Source: Thiocystis violascens DSM 198
GTDB lineage: Bacteria; Pseudomonadota; Gammaproteobacteria; Chromatiales; Chromatiaceae
NCBI RefSeq assembly: GCF_000227745.2
Contig: NC_018012.1
Span: 2,774,501 to 2,838,500, forward strand
Length of the DNA stretch: 64,000 nucleotides
Direction: 5' to 3'
A program made the position numbers and the translations under genes. Positions 38,651-50,419 of the stretch are shown piece by piece (position 1 is the first letter of the stretch; every line of letters starts with the position of its first letter). The notes below the pieces were generated by a model. It had not been told where the DNA came from. It saw only the letters and a list, made by a program, of their open reading frames with translations, and searched no databases.

Positions 38651-39724
38651 TTAGCCCTTCTGCAGCAGACTGCGAAGATCCGTGATCGCGGCATTGACGC
38701 GCGAGACATAGGAGGCCATGACCAGCGAGTGATTGGCCATCGGCCCGAACCCGGTGCCATTGAGAATCATCGGACTCCAGATGGTGTTCTGGGTATTTTG
38801 CAATTCGCGCACGATTTGCTTCAGCGACACCAATGCATTCTTGTCCGTGAGCACCGGCTCAAAGTCGATCTCCATCGCCTGCAGGGTATGCAGCAGCGCC
38901 CAGGTGTATCCGCGTGCCTCGAAAAAGATATCGTCGATTTCGAGCCAAGGTGTTTTGGTCTGCGATTGGGCAGGGACCGGTGTCGATTGACGGGCGTTGG
39001 GATCGCCGGCCAAGGCCGTATCGAGATGAACCTGGCCGACGGCGTAAGAGAGCCGCTGCGCCAGACTGCCCAGCCGCTTTTCGGTCATTTCGAGATACAC
39101 GGTCAAGTTATCGGCGCGCGCGAAAAACTGGCCGTCGCGTTCATTCTCATCGGAGAGTCGGCGCAAATAGCCATGGAGTCCTTCCACGCCTTTCCGATAC
39201 TCCGACTCGCTGGAGGGCAGGATCCAGGAGTTCGATTGGTAATTGAACTGGGGTTGCGCAATGCCCAGATCCTTATCCTCGACCGACTGGGACTGGGAGC
39301 GGCTGAAATCGTTACGGAGCGCAAGCACCAGATCGCGCAGCTCGGTCAAGGCACCGAATTCCCAATTCGGAATGTTATCCAGATAGAGACCAGGCGGACT
39401 GACATCGTTGGTCAGATAACCGCCGGGTTTATCGAGCAAGGTTTCCGCAATCCGGATGGCGGTGCTCGTCGTGGCGGTACCCGGAACCACTTTGCTTGCA
39501 TCGTCATTCACAAACGACAAGGTATTCGCGCGCACGTCGAAGGTGTCGGGTGATTGCGACCAGACCAACCCCAGAATGACGACGACGACCAGATAGGTCA
39601 TCAGAAACAGACCCGTGGTCCACCACAGCCCCTTCTCTTTCCAGGTCCGAGGGTGATAGTAGCTGGCGACTTGGCTGACCTTCCTGGTCAGAACCGGTTT
39701 TTTTGGCGATGAGAGATCGTTCAT
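38651..39724 (-). CDS. DUF2333 family membrane protein
   Basis: A 357-aa protein with one membrane helix near residues 35-57 (GLWWTTGLFLMTYLVVVVILGLVW) and a large, mostly helical periplasmic domain. The patterns GGYLTNDVSPPGLYLDNIPNWEFG, LRNDFSRSQSQS and DIFFEARGYTWALLHTLQA identify DUF2333. ATG at 39724 has GGAG upstream. The family has no defined function. It is often near genes of carbon storage or stress; here it is between small envelope proteins. Confidence 0.88.
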   Translation of the reverse strand: MNDLSSPKKPVLTRKVSQVASYYHPRTWKEKGLWWTTGLFLMTYLVVVVILGLVWSQSPDTFDVRANTLSFVNDDASKVVPGTATTSTAIRIAETLLDKPGGYLTNDVSPPGLYLDNIPNWEFGALTELRDLVLALRNDFSRSQSQSVEDKDLGIAQPQFNYQSNSWILPSSESEYRKGVEGLHGYLRRLSDENERDGQFFARADNLTVYLEMTEKRLGSLAQRLSYAVGQVHLDTALAGDPNARQSTPVPAQSQTKTPWLEIDDIFFEARGYTWALLHTLQAMEIDFEPVLTDKNALVSLKQIVRELQNTQNTIWSPMILNGTGFGPMANHSLVMASYVSRVNAAITDLRSLLQKG

Positions 39725-39791
39725 TGCACGCTCCAGCTCCCTCCGCGAGGAGGGAGTCAATTAGGGTGAGTGATCACCAGCGATGTGGAAA

Positions 39792-40010
39792 CTAGCGAGG
39801 CTTGGACACCATGAGCAGAAGCGCGCCGGCCACGATCGCGGCGATGCCGGCCCATTGCGGGATGTTGACGGTCTCCCGCTCCTGAACCGTGACGGCGAGC
39901 GGACCGATCCTGGCCTCCTGAGTCTCTTTGGTAAAACTGAAGCTGCCATACGCCAGCCCCAAACCGCCGGCAACGATGAGCGCAATGGCGGCGATGTTGA
40001 TTGCTTTCAT
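39792..40010 (-). CDS. Two-helix membrane protein (72 aa)
   Basis: Helix 1 (IAAIALIVAGGLGLAYGSFSF) and helix 2 (WAGIAAIVAGALLLMV) flank a polar loop with KETQEARIGPLAVTVQERETVNIP. The pattern resembles DUF3185-type proteins. ATG at 40010 with an upstream GGGAG was chosen; an alternative start at 40040 would add ten residues. It is 41 bp downstream of the Thivi_2564-like gene and could be co-transcribed with it. Confidence 0.75.
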   Translation of the reverse strand: MKAINIAAIALIVAGGLGLAYGSFSFTKETQEARIGPLAVTVQERETVNIPQWAGIAAIVAGALLLMVSKPR

Positions 40011-40051
40011 ATTCTCTGCTCCCGCAGCGATTCTCTTCATTCGTCAGTCGA

Positions 40052-40240
40052 TTACCCGATACGCATCCCCGAGATAGGCCCCAACAGCCCGAAGGCGCTC
40101 AACAACCAAAGGATGACGACGAGGATCACAACCACATTCAAGATTTTCTTGATGTTGCCGTCCATCGGGATGTAGTTATTGATCAGCCATAGGATCACGC
40201 CCACGACAACCAATGTGACGACCAGTGAAATCAATGTCAT
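40052..40240 (-). CDS. Small two-helix membrane protein (Thivi_2564-like), copy 2
   Basis: A 62-aa homolog of 37505-37681: LVVTLVVVGVILWLINNYIPMDGNIKK, then VVILVVILWLLSAFGLLGPI. The shared core is NxYIPMxxxxKKxxN and SAFGxxGPI. A palindromic operator candidate lies 66 bp upstream at 40307, at a distance close to that of copy 1 (56 bp). The repeated gene-plus-operator arrangement is the main support for the regulon idea. Confidence 0.85.
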   Translation of the reverse strand: MTLISLVVTLVVVGVILWLINNYIPMDGNIKKILNVVVILVVILWLLSAFGLLGPISGMRIG

Positions 40241-40306
40241 AACGTCTCTCCGCTATTTTTCAGATGTTTGATGTCAGCTTGACGATAATCTTCACTCCGG
40301 CAGTCG

Positions 40307-40326
40307 TCTGTTCGCTAGCGTACGAA
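40307..40326. promoter_or_regulatory. Palindromic operator candidate, site 6
   Basis: TCTGTTCGCTAGCGTACGAA, with the symmetric core CGCTAGCG. It lies 66 bp upstream of the minus-strand copy 2 membrane protein gene. Confidence 0.65.
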
Positions 40327-40453
40327 CGATAGCGATTTCAGGTGGAACCGCGTCCAGAGCAAACACTCAATGTCGTCGCCTTTTCCAGCCTCGCGGCGAT
40401 CCCGAGTGGGAGCGAGACACTCGTTACAAGATGATGGATAGAACCGGGATGTG

Positions 40454-40473
40454 TCCGTACGGTAGCGCACATA
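40454..40473. promoter_or_regulatory. Palindromic operator candidate, site 7
   Basis: TCCGTACGGTAGCGCACATA. It lies between the divergent genes at 40240 (minus) and 40747 (plus), 213 bp and 273 bp from their starts. Confidence 0.55.
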
Positions 40474-40570
40474 AAACGCTTCGGTCTTGGCCAGGCAAAC
40501 GCCATGACGGGGATCGGGGGGCGATGTCATGCTGAATCGCAAACCTTCAGCGCTAAAACGGGCTTGGCCT

Positions 40571-40590
40571 TATGTTTGCTACCGCACCGA
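40571..40590. promoter_or_regulatory. Palindromic operator candidate, site 8
   Basis: TATGTTTGCTACCGCACCGA. It lies 156 bp upstream of the plus-strand glycine-zipper lipoprotein gene. Confidence 0.55.
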
Positions 40591-40746
40591 CTGTTGAATG
40601 CTTTTGTCGATAAGCTGTTCTCAGACTCGATCACGGTGTGTTGTTCGTGACATGCCTCGACACTCCAGCCTCGAAGTCAATTTGGACAGTGCTTGAGGCA
40701 ATCTCCAAAGACAGGAAAGACCGATTCATCAGCAAGAGCGATCTCA

Positions 40747-41055
40747 GTGAAAAAACATCAGAACTATCTAGGCGGTTTAGTGACCGTGGCCGTGTTGATC
40801 GGCTTGGGCGGTTGTGGCGGAATGTCGCGGCAAGAGCAAAGCACCCTGGCCGGTGCGGGGATCGGTGGCGTTGCGGGTTCATTACTGACCGATGGCAGCG
40901 CGATTGGAACCATCGGCGGGGCAGCGATCGGTGGCGTCATCGGCCATGGAGTCGGCAACGACCGGGACCATGACCGTCGTGACGACCGCTACGGAAGCGA
41001 TGACCGATACAGAAACGATGGCCGATACAATCCCAATGGCCGATACTACAACTAG
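40747..41055 (+). CDS. Glycine-zipper (OsmB-like) lipoprotein
   Basis: A 102-aa protein from a GTG start (MKKHQNYLGGLVTVAVLIGLGGCGG): a signal peptide with lipobox before Cys 23, a glycine-zipper membrane segment (AGAGIGGVAGSLLTDGSAIGTIGGAAIGGVIGHGVG region) and a hydrophilic tail rich in Asp, Arg and Tyr with repeats of DRYxxD. This layout is that of OsmB/SlyB-type osmotically induced lipoproteins. The open frame extends upstream to 40693, but that part does not look coding. Two palindromic sites (40454, 40571) lie upstream. Confidence 0.8.
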   Translation: MKKHQNYLGGLVTVAVLIGLGGCGGMSRQEQSTLAGAGIGGVAGSLLTDGSAIGTIGGAAIGGVIGHGVGNDRDHDRRDDRYGSDDRYRNDGRYNPNGRYYN

Positions 41056-41133
41056 CCGTCCTCATCACGTCAGTGATCGCAGTTACAGAAGCGGAGCCGG
41101 AGACTGGTTCGGAAACCGAAGGGGTTGAACGAC

Positions 41134-42858
41134 ATGAACGCATTACGCAAAATCACGATAAACCATCGGCTATGGATTCTCTCGGGGATGGTGGCAATCG
41201 GGTTTTCGGTCGGATTGGCGCTTGCCCTCATGGAAATGCACTCTCTGCTGATGCAGGACAAGATCGAACAGGTCGCCAAACTGGTGGAGACGGCGAAGAG
41301 CGTCCTCGCCGATCAGCAACGGCAAATCGCGACCGGAGAACTGGACGAGGTGGGCGCCAAGGCGGCAGCCCTGCGGGTTCTCGCCGGGCTGCGTTACGAG
41401 GGGAACAACTATTTCTGGGTCACGGACAAGGATGACAGGATGGTCATGCATCCCATCAAGCCCGAACTGAACGGGTCGGATACGCGCACCCACAGAGACG
41501 CCGATGGCAAGCGGTTCGGGGCCGAAATCGCCGACAAGGCGCGTGCCGCCGAGCGAGGCACCGTCGAATACACCTGGCCCAAAGCGGGATCGACCGCCCC
41601 CATTCCCAAGATAGCCTATTTCGAAACCTTCCCGACCTGGGGTTGGATCGTCGCCACCGGCGTCTATGTGGACGACGTGGACGCCGCCTTCTGGCGCAAC
41701 GCGGCCTTCATGGGCGCGTTCGGACTGACAATGCTCCTGGTCGTCGTCTCCCTGGCGCTCCTGACGGCACGCTCGGTCGTCGTTCCGGTCCGCGAGGCGG
41801 CCCAGGCCATGCTCGATATCGCCAATGGCGAGGGCGACCTGACGCGCCGCCTCGATACCACCGGACGGGACGAGGTCGCGGAGATGGCGGCCGGTTTCAA
41901 CCAGTTCGCGGGCAAGACCGAACGCATGGTGATCGCGGTGGGGGGCGCCACCGGTGAGATCGCCTCGGCGTCCGAGGAACTGTCGGCGATCACCCAGTCG
42001 AGCAGTGCCGGCATGGACCGCCAGCGCGGCGAGACCCAGCAGGTCGCCACCGCCGTCACCGAGATGTCGGCGACCATCAAGGAGATCGCCAAAAACGCGG
42101 AGGATGCCGCGGCGGCGGCCTTCGCCGCCGACGGTCATGCGCGCAAAGGCGGCGAAACAGTCAATGGGGTGCTCGCGGCCAACCGGCAACTGGCCCACGA
42201 GGTCGAGCAGATCGCGGCCAGCATCCGCCGCTTCAGCGCCGAGAGCCTGTCCATCGGCAGCGTCCTGGACGTGATCCGCGGGATCGCCGAACAGACCAAT
42301 CTGCTCGCGCTCAATGCCGCCATCGAGGCGGCCCGCGCCGGTGAGCAGGGCCGCGGCTTCGCCGTGGTCGCCGACGAGGTGCGGATCCTGGCCAGCCGCA
42401 CCCAGCAGTCCACCAGCGAGATCCACAGGATGATCGAGAACCTCCAGGGGGGCGCCCAAGAGGCGGTGGCGGCGATCCACAAGGGCGAGACCATCACCGC
42501 CGACACCCTGGAGCAGGCCAGTCAGGCGCAGGAGGCGCTCGAGCAGATCGTGCAATCGATCGGCACCATCCGGGACATGAACACCCAGATCGCGAGCGCC
42601 GCGGAAGAGCAGGCGGTCGCCGCGCAGGAGATCGACCGCAGCGTGGTCAATATTTCGGATCTGTCCGAGGAGAGCGCGCGGAATTCCGAACACACCGCCG
42701 CCGCGAGTCTGGAACTGTCGCGACTGAGCACCGAGTTGCGCATGCTGGTCGGTCAGTTCAAGGTCGGCACCGGCATTGAACCGATAAGGCAAGACCGCGC
42801 GGCCCGATCAGGCTATGCGCCCTCCCCCAGGCTCCATGGCGCTTACCCCAAAGGGTGA
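41134..42858 (+). CDS. Methyl-accepting chemotaxis protein (sCache)
   Basis: A 574-aa chemoreceptor. Helix 1 (about 12-32) and helix 2 (about 190-212) enclose a periplasmic single-Cache domain with the signature [23 protein letters not shown] and [13 protein letters not shown], a class that often binds small organic acids. A HAMP domain (about 212-265) and the cytoplasmic signalling domain follow, with the hairpin tip [34 protein letters not shown]. No C-terminal CheR-binding pentapeptide is visible. ATG at 41134 was chosen; TTG at 41125 is possible. It follows the glycine-zipper lipoprotein gene at a 78-bp gap. Confidence 0.93.
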   Translation: MNALRKITINHRLWILSGMVAIGFSVGLALALMEMHSLLMQDKIEQVAKLVETAKSVLADQQRQIATGELDEVGAKAAALRVLAGLRYEGNNYFWVTDKDDRMVMHPIKPELNGSDTRTHRDADGKRFGAEIADKARAAERGTVEYTWPKAGSTAPIPKIAYFETFPTWGWIVATGVYVDDVDAAFWRNAAFMGAFGLTMLLVVVSLALLTARSVVVPVREAAQAMLDIANGEGDLTRRLDTTGRDEVAEMAAGFNQFAGKTERMVIAVGGATGEIASASEELSAITQSSSAGMDRQRGETQQVATAVTEMSATIKEIAKNAEDAAAAAFAADGHARKGGETVNGVLAANRQLAHEVEQIAASIRRFSAESLSIGSVLDVIRGIAEQTNLLALNAAIEAARAGEQGRGFAVVADEVRILASRTQQSTSEIHRMIENLQGGAQEAVAAIHKGETITADTLEQASQAQEALEQIVQSIGTIRDMNTQIASAAEEQAVAAQEIDRSVVNISDLSEESARNSEHTAAASLELSRLSTELRMLVGQFKVGTGIEPIRQDRAARSGYAPSPRLHGAYPKG

Positions 42859-43049
42859 ACCGCCGATGCGACTCCCTTCGGTGATTTCCGGAAAACACAT
42901 GCCCCGTCGGTCGGGTTCGGCGCGCGTGGCATGGCGTCTCGATTTCAGTGCCAGCGCTTAACGCACGCCGTCACCCGACGTTTCGCCATGGAAAGTCGGG
43001 TGACGCTGCGCTAACCCGACCGACCATGAAAATGACGCATTTCGCTCTG
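42859..43049. other. Gap after the chemoreceptor gene
   Basis: Together with the repeat at 43050-43143 this makes a gene-free stretch of 314 bp. I see no further gene or clear terminator in it. Confidence 0.5.
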
Positions 43050-43143
43050 GACGCGGTTTGAACCGCACCCTCTCCGAGAGTCGTCGATGCCGCCAAGATC
43101 GATCCAATCCAAAAACATCGCATACCGCGCTGAGCGCGGTTTA
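43050..43143. repeat. Family B repeat, copy 3
   Basis: Bounded by GACGCGGTTT (43050-43059) and GCGCGGTTTA (43134-43143). The interior shares TCGTCGATGCCGCCAAG and CCAATCCAAAAACATCGCATACC with copy 2 (15326-15408), at roughly 80 percent identity by eye. Confidence 0.75.
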
Positions 43144-43172
43144 GTCCCTGTACCGTTCGTTCAGGGTTCGTC

Positions 43173-43907
43173 TTGACCCACCAAGAGAACGCGACTGCCA
43201 CCCCCGTGAATCCCCCCGTCCTCTTTGTCAATCGTCTCCTGGCATCATTGCCCGGCAAGGATCGTCGGCAGATCCTGGCGAGCTGCGAATCCGTCGAACT
43301 CCACCTGGCCGAGGTGATCAGCGAGCCTGGCGACCGGATTCTCCATGTGTATTTTCCGACCGACAGCTTCGTCTCCATGCTGACTCCGGCCGACGACCAC
43401 GCCGGTCTGGAGGTGCGGCTGGTCGGTCACGAAGGGATGATCGGAACCCCGCTCATCCTGGGGGTCGAGGTGACGCTGTTGCGCACCCTGGTCCAGGGCG
43501 CGGGTTCCGCCTGGCGCATGACCCCCGAGCAGTTTGCCGCCGCACTCAGACAGAGCAGCGCACTGCAGGGGGTGCTCAACCGCTATCTGTTCCTGTTGAC
43601 GAACGAGGTCGAGCGGATGGTCGCCTGCACCCGCTTCCATGTACTGGAGGCACGTCTTGCCCGGTGGCTCTTGATGACCCAGGATCGCGCGCATTCGGAT
43701 CGCTTCCATATCACCCATGAATTCCTGGCCTCGATCCTCGGGGTGCGCCGCGTTGGCGTGACCAAGGCGGCGAGTGCGCTGCAACAGCGTCAGCTCATCC
43801 GCTATCGTCGCGGAGATATCGAGATTCTCGACCGCGCACGCCTGATCGACGCCGCCTGCGGTTGTTACGGGGCGGCGGAAGCCATGTATGAGCGGATGCT
43901 GGGCTGA
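43173..43907 (+). CDS. Crp/Fnr-family transcriptional regulator (copy 2, divergent)
   Basis: A 244-aa protein with a beta-roll N-terminal domain (about 20-140; HVYFPTDSFVSMLTPADDHAG, VRLVGHEGMIGTPLILG) and a winged-helix C-terminus (about 170-235; THEFLASILGVRRVGVTKAASAL). It is more distant from copies 1 and 3 than they are from each other. The start is uncertain: the frame opens at TTG 43173 and a GTG at 43206 is an alternative. A family B repeat lies just upstream, so its promoter region contains mobile DNA. Confidence 0.85.
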   Translation: MTHQENATATPVNPPVLFVNRLLASLPGKDRRQILASCESVELHLAEVISEPGDRILHVYFPTDSFVSMLTPADDHAGLEVRLVGHEGMIGTPLILGVEVTLLRTLVQGAGSAWRMTPEQFAAALRQSSALQGVLNRYLFLLTNEVERMVACTRFHVLEARLARWLLMTQDRAHSDRFHITHEFLASILGVRRVGVTKAASALQQRQLIRYRRGDIEILDRARLIDAACGCYGAAEAMYERMLG

Positions 43908-44055
43908 CGCGAGGGGTGTCGTCAGCGGGCGAACGGTCTTGCCAGACCTGCCCCTTCCCGAGCCGTCGAGCCTTTCATCCCGCGTTTGGCGGGGGCTTCG
44001 TGAACAGCGGTCGCAGCGCTTCCTCGCCCACTTCGTCGGTCCACACAGCGAGATA

Positions 44056-44165
44056 CCCGGTACGAATAGTCGAACCTGAGATGGCTGTGCACGACATCGC
44101 AGATGGCCTGGACACGCACCCAGCCCGTCGGGACGGTACTGAACATCGGTGTATTCGCCGACCTG
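44056..44165 (-). pseudogene. Possible transglutaminase-like protein remnant
   Basis: In one minus-strand frame the sequence reads GWVRVQAICDVVHSHLRFDY, resembling the segment before the catalytic core in bacterial transglutaminase-like proteins (RVQAICDWVHxHIxFxY). No catalytic Cys, His or Asp motif can be found in any frame nearby. The whole gap between the regulators (43908-44283) has no other supported gene. The assignment is tentative. Confidence 0.35.
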
Positions 44166-44283
44166 CACCGACGGTTCGACAAGCAGATATTCACCTCGAC
44201 GGATCGTTTGCTTGACAGCGCAATGCGCCCGCCTCTGTAATGCGAAGATCCGATCCCGGACAGCGCATTGCAGAAATCACCCA

Positions 44284-45027
44284 ATGGCCATCATGCCCAG
44301 TCCTCCGACCCCACGGCAAAACCATCTGCTTGCCGCCTTGCCCGACACCGAATTCGAACACCTGCTGCCCCATCTGGAATGGGTTCCACTGCCGCTCGGC
44401 GAGGCCCTCTACGAATCTGGGGCCGCGTTGCAGCATGTCTATTTTCCCACCACGGCCATCGTGTCCCTGCTGTATGTCATGGAGAATGGCGCATCGGCCG
44501 AAATCGCCGTGGTCGGCAACGATGGCATCGTCGGCATCGCCCTGTTCATGGGGGGCGCCACCATGCCGAATCGGGCCGTGGTGCAGTGCGCGGGCGACGC
44601 CTATCGGCTGAAGGGACAGGTGCTCAAAGAGGAATTCGCGCGCATCGGGGGCCGTCGCCATGGGGTGTTGCCACCGCTGTTGCTGCGCTACACCCAGGCC
44701 CTGCTGACCCAGATGGCGCAGACGGCCGTCTGCAATCGGCACCATACGGTGGACCAGCAACTCTGTCGCTGGCTGCTGATCAGTTTCGACCGCTTGCCCT
44801 CGAACGAACTGCGCATGACCCAGGAGCTGATTGCCAACATGCTGGGGGTGCGCCGCGAGGGTGTGACCGAGGCGGCGGGAAAATTGCAAACGGCCGGGCT
44901 AATTCGCTACACCCGGGGGCTCATCACCCTGCTGGATCGAGCGGGTCTGGAAGCACGGGTTTGCGAGTGCTATGCAGTGGTCAGGAAAGAGTACGATCGC
45001 CTGCTCCCCGAGGCGAGCCAGGACTGA
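44284..45027 (+). CDS. Crp/Fnr-family transcriptional regulator (copy 3)
   Basis: A 247-aa close paralog of the regulator at 21641-22360. It shares NHLLAALP near the start, HVYFPTTAIVSLLYVMENGASAEIAVVGNDGIVG, LFMGG, QTAVCNRHHTVDQQLCRWLL and the HTH segment TQELIANMLGVRREGVTEAAG. A short stretch (RIGGRRHGVLPP) differs where the first copy has NRAGPVMH. ATG at 44284 has only a weak ribosome binding site. Ligand and targets are unknown; the 20-bp palindrome family is a candidate target. Confidence 0.88.
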   Translation: MAIMPSPPTPRQNHLLAALPDTEFEHLLPHLEWVPLPLGEALYESGAALQHVYFPTTAIVSLLYVMENGASAEIAVVGNDGIVGIALFMGGATMPNRAVVQCAGDAYRLKGQVLKEEFARIGGRRHGVLPPLLLRYTQALLTQMAQTAVCNRHHTVDQQLCRWLLISFDRLPSNELRMTQELIANMLGVRREGVTEAAGKLQTAGLIRYTRGLITLLDRAGLEARVCECYAVVRKEYDRLLPEASQD

Positions 45028-45254
45028 AAACATCCACCTCCCACAGTGTCTGCTGACCGTTCGCCGTCTGGGCCGGTTCCAGCCGTGAACCCCTCGCCTT
45101 GTGTGCGGATCCGCTCGCCCTGACTGTCACGGAACGCCCACGGCGATGACGGGCAATAGGTTGCCCGAAATCGCACCCGCGCCAGTACCGCGCGCCGATA
45201 ATTTTCAGGATAATAGCCAACCGACCCCCGTCGCCTTCAGATGAGTGACAGTCC

Positions 45255-45880
45255 ATGGCACGTCCAGCCCCCTTGATTGACCTCACCCCCGAACAACGCA
45301 GCCTGCTCGAAGGGCTTTCCCGAAGTCGCGAAACCGCCCGCCGCCTGGTGCGGCGCGCGCAGATCGTGCTGCGCGCCGCCGATGGCGAACACAACAAAGC
45401 GATTGCGCACGCGCTGGGCCTCGGTGAAGACGGCGTCGGGCAGTGGCGGGGGCGTTGGGCGAATTCCCAGGAGCGGCTCGCCGCCCTGGCGGACCAGCCC
45501 AAACGCCTGCGGGCAACGATCGAGGAGATCCTGTCCGACCGGCCGCGGTCGGGCCATCCGGGCGATTTCACCGCCGAGCAGATCGGCCAGATCATCGCCT
45601 TGGCCCGCGAGACACCCCCACCGCCCTTGACGCACTGGACGCGCCAGGATTTGATGCGCGAGATCATGGCACGCGGCATTGCCACCACGATTTCGGCCAG
45701 TACCATTGGCCGTTTTTTAACCTCGGGCGGACCTCACGCCCCATCGCACCCGGTATTGGCTCCATCCCGAGATCAAGGACGAGACGCCCCTCCGTTCCGG
45801 GATACCCACTCACCTGTACAGAAATAAACAGACCATCGCCAAGCCGTTACGCTGGACTTGCATCGGCAAGCCGCCGATGG
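45255..45880 (+). pseudogene. IS630-family transposase, frameshifted and truncated
   Basis: The first 155 codons encode an N-terminal helix-turn-helix part and linker of an IS630 transposase (RRAQIVLRAADGEHNKAIA, STIGRFL). The frame is lost at a run of six T near 45714. A second frame continues with DLTPHRTRYWLHPEIKD, the normal next segment, then stops being recognisable near 45830. The DDE catalytic domain is missing. No convincing terminal inverted repeats were found. Confidence 0.8.
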
Positions 45881-45913
45881 CGTAAATTCTCCGGAAAATT
45901 TAAGGTGTGATGC

Positions 45914-46300
45914 ATGAGTGCAACGCCCTGGGATACCGATCCCATCCATCCCAATCCCAACATCTTCGATATCGACACCGACCGCTTCCAGACCGAGGTG
46001 CTCGACGCCTCCCGCTCGCATCCGATCCTGGTGGATTTCTGGGCCGACTGGTGCGCGCCCTGCCGCGCGCTGTCGCCGCATCTGGAACGGGTCGTCGAGG
46101 AACTCGACGGGCAGGTGCGGCTCGCCAAACTGGAGGTCGACGAGGGCGACAACATGCGCCAGGCGGGACACTACAAGGTGCGGGGCTTCCCGACCGTGAT
46201 CCTCTTTCTGGAGGGGCGGGAACTGGCCCGTTTCAGCGGGGCGCGTTCGCGCTATCAGATTCGGGAATGGCTGCGACAGCATCTGGTCCCAGGATCCTGA
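45914..46300 (+). CDS. Thioredoxin-domain protein
   Basis: A 128-aa thioredoxin fold with the active site in VDFWADWCAPCRALSPHLERV (Cys pair near residues 47 and 50), the cis-proline in VRGFPTVILF and an N-terminal extension of about 20 residues containing HPNPNIFDIDTDRF. It lacks the TPR domain of CnoX/YbbN, so it is a short thioredoxin-like reductase or chaperone of the cytoplasm. The start is at 45914 with a GGTG-type site. No operon partner: degenerate genes flank it on both sides. Confidence 0.88.
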   Translation: MSATPWDTDPIHPNPNIFDIDTDRFQTEVLDASRSHPILVDFWADWCAPCRALSPHLERVVEELDGQVRLAKLEVDEGDNMRQAGHYKVRGFPTVILFLEGRELARFSGARSRYQIREWLRQHLVPGS

Positions 46301-46355
46301 CCAAAGCGCTGGCGGCGTCCTTTTTTCTTGCATCCCCGCGCGTCATCATTCGGGG

Positions 46356-46679
46356 ATGCGACTCTCGATTCACGCCAGACTCTTCCTGACCCTGCTATCG
46401 CCGCGACCGTTCCTGGGAGCCGCTCCTTGCGGATCGGCGTCTGTGGATCGCCGCCCTGACCCCGAGACGGCCGAACTGCGCTTTCGCGCCACCCAGGGCC
46501 ACCGGCTCTGGATCATCGCGCTGGCCATGCTGCTGCTGTCGGCGGTGCTGGCCTATCCGCTCTCAAGACGACTGGCGCGACCGGTTCGCGACTTCCAGCA
46601 CGCCGCCCTATAGCCCGCGCGAGCTGGTGGCGTATAGCCCGCGCGAGCTGGTGGCGCGGGTCAAGGCGGTGCTCAGAGC
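46356..46679 (+). pseudogene. Two-component system debris (sensor kinase plus response regulator)
   Basis: MRLSIHARLFLTLL is a sensor-kinase N-terminus. In another frame comes DRSWEPLLADRRLWIAAL, then HRLWIIALAMLLLSAVLAYPLSRRLARPVRDF (split over helix and HAMP start) of a BaeS-like kinase. The frame then jumps to YSPRELVARVKAVLRA, the end of a BaeR-like receiver. So two adjacent genes have collapsed into about 320 bp. A 24-bp tandem duplication (46610-46657) sits at the junction. Confidence 0.75.
46610..46657. repeat. 24-bp tandem duplication
   Basis: Two perfect copies (46610-46633 and 46634-46657) of a unit encoding YSPRELVA in the dead response-regulator frame. It marks a recombination or slippage junction. 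Confidence 0.9.
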
Positions 46680-46680
46680 G

Positions 46681-46738
46681 TGAAGCCGTTCATGGTTCAA
46701 CCCTTCGACGGGCTCGGGACTCACCACGAACGGCTTCA
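46681..46738. repeat. Family A repeat, core palindrome only
   Basis: Arms TGAAGCCGTTCATGG and CCACGAACGGCTTCA enclose TTCAACCCTTCGACGGGCTC-type sequence. It directly follows the receiver remnant. Confidence 0.8.
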
Positions 46739-46883
46739 GGCTGCCTTAGCCCTGCTTTCCGGGCAGAGAAGACGAAACGGTCAGGCTCAAACTGAGAATT
46801 ACTGGCGCTCGCTTGCCGGGCTTGCGGGTCTGACATAGCATGACAACATCGCTGCTTATCCGAATCCCTCTCCGTCCGAGCCC

Positions 46884-50159
<3,276 letters not shown>

Positions 50160-50170
50160 TGGACACGCCC

Positions 50171-50396
50171 TAAGCCGTTCGTGGTTCGACCCTTCGACTA
50201 CGCTCAGGACTCACCATGAACGGATGCAATGTCGGCCTCGGAGCGCGATTTTCCGGTCATCCTTCGACCCTTCGACAAGCCTGTCCTGAGCGAAGCCGAA
50301 GGGCTCAGGACTCAGGACGAACGGAAAATCGGTAAAGTCTTTCCCGTAAATCACCTTAATGGCAGTGAGTCGAAGAGTCGAACCACGAACGGCTTA
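50171..50396. repeat. Family A repeat, near-complete copy plus half palindrome
   Basis: Same order as the complete copy at 60213-60452: AAGCCGTTCGTGGTTCG, a CCTTCGAC..CTCAGGAC hairpin, a second hairpin ending GGACGAACGGAAAATCGG and the terminal AAAGTCTTTCCCG, TAAATCACCTTA (to 50358). The left end TTAGGTGATTT is missing. An extra half palindrome GTCGAACCACGAACGGCTTA lies at about 50376-50395. Confidence 0.8.
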
Positions 50397-50419
50397 ACTT
50401 TCAGGCACCCAGGGGGCGA

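Noticed and set aside
40315-40542. 75-codon minus-strand frame between the two-helix protein and the glycine-zipper gene
   Set aside because: It overlaps two operator candidates, has no good ribosome binding site and no protein-like pattern.
44195-44215. A ninth operator site upstream of the third Crp/Fnr-like gene
   Set aside because: TCGTTTGCTTGACAGCGCAA shares only scattered positions with the motif, so it was not counted.
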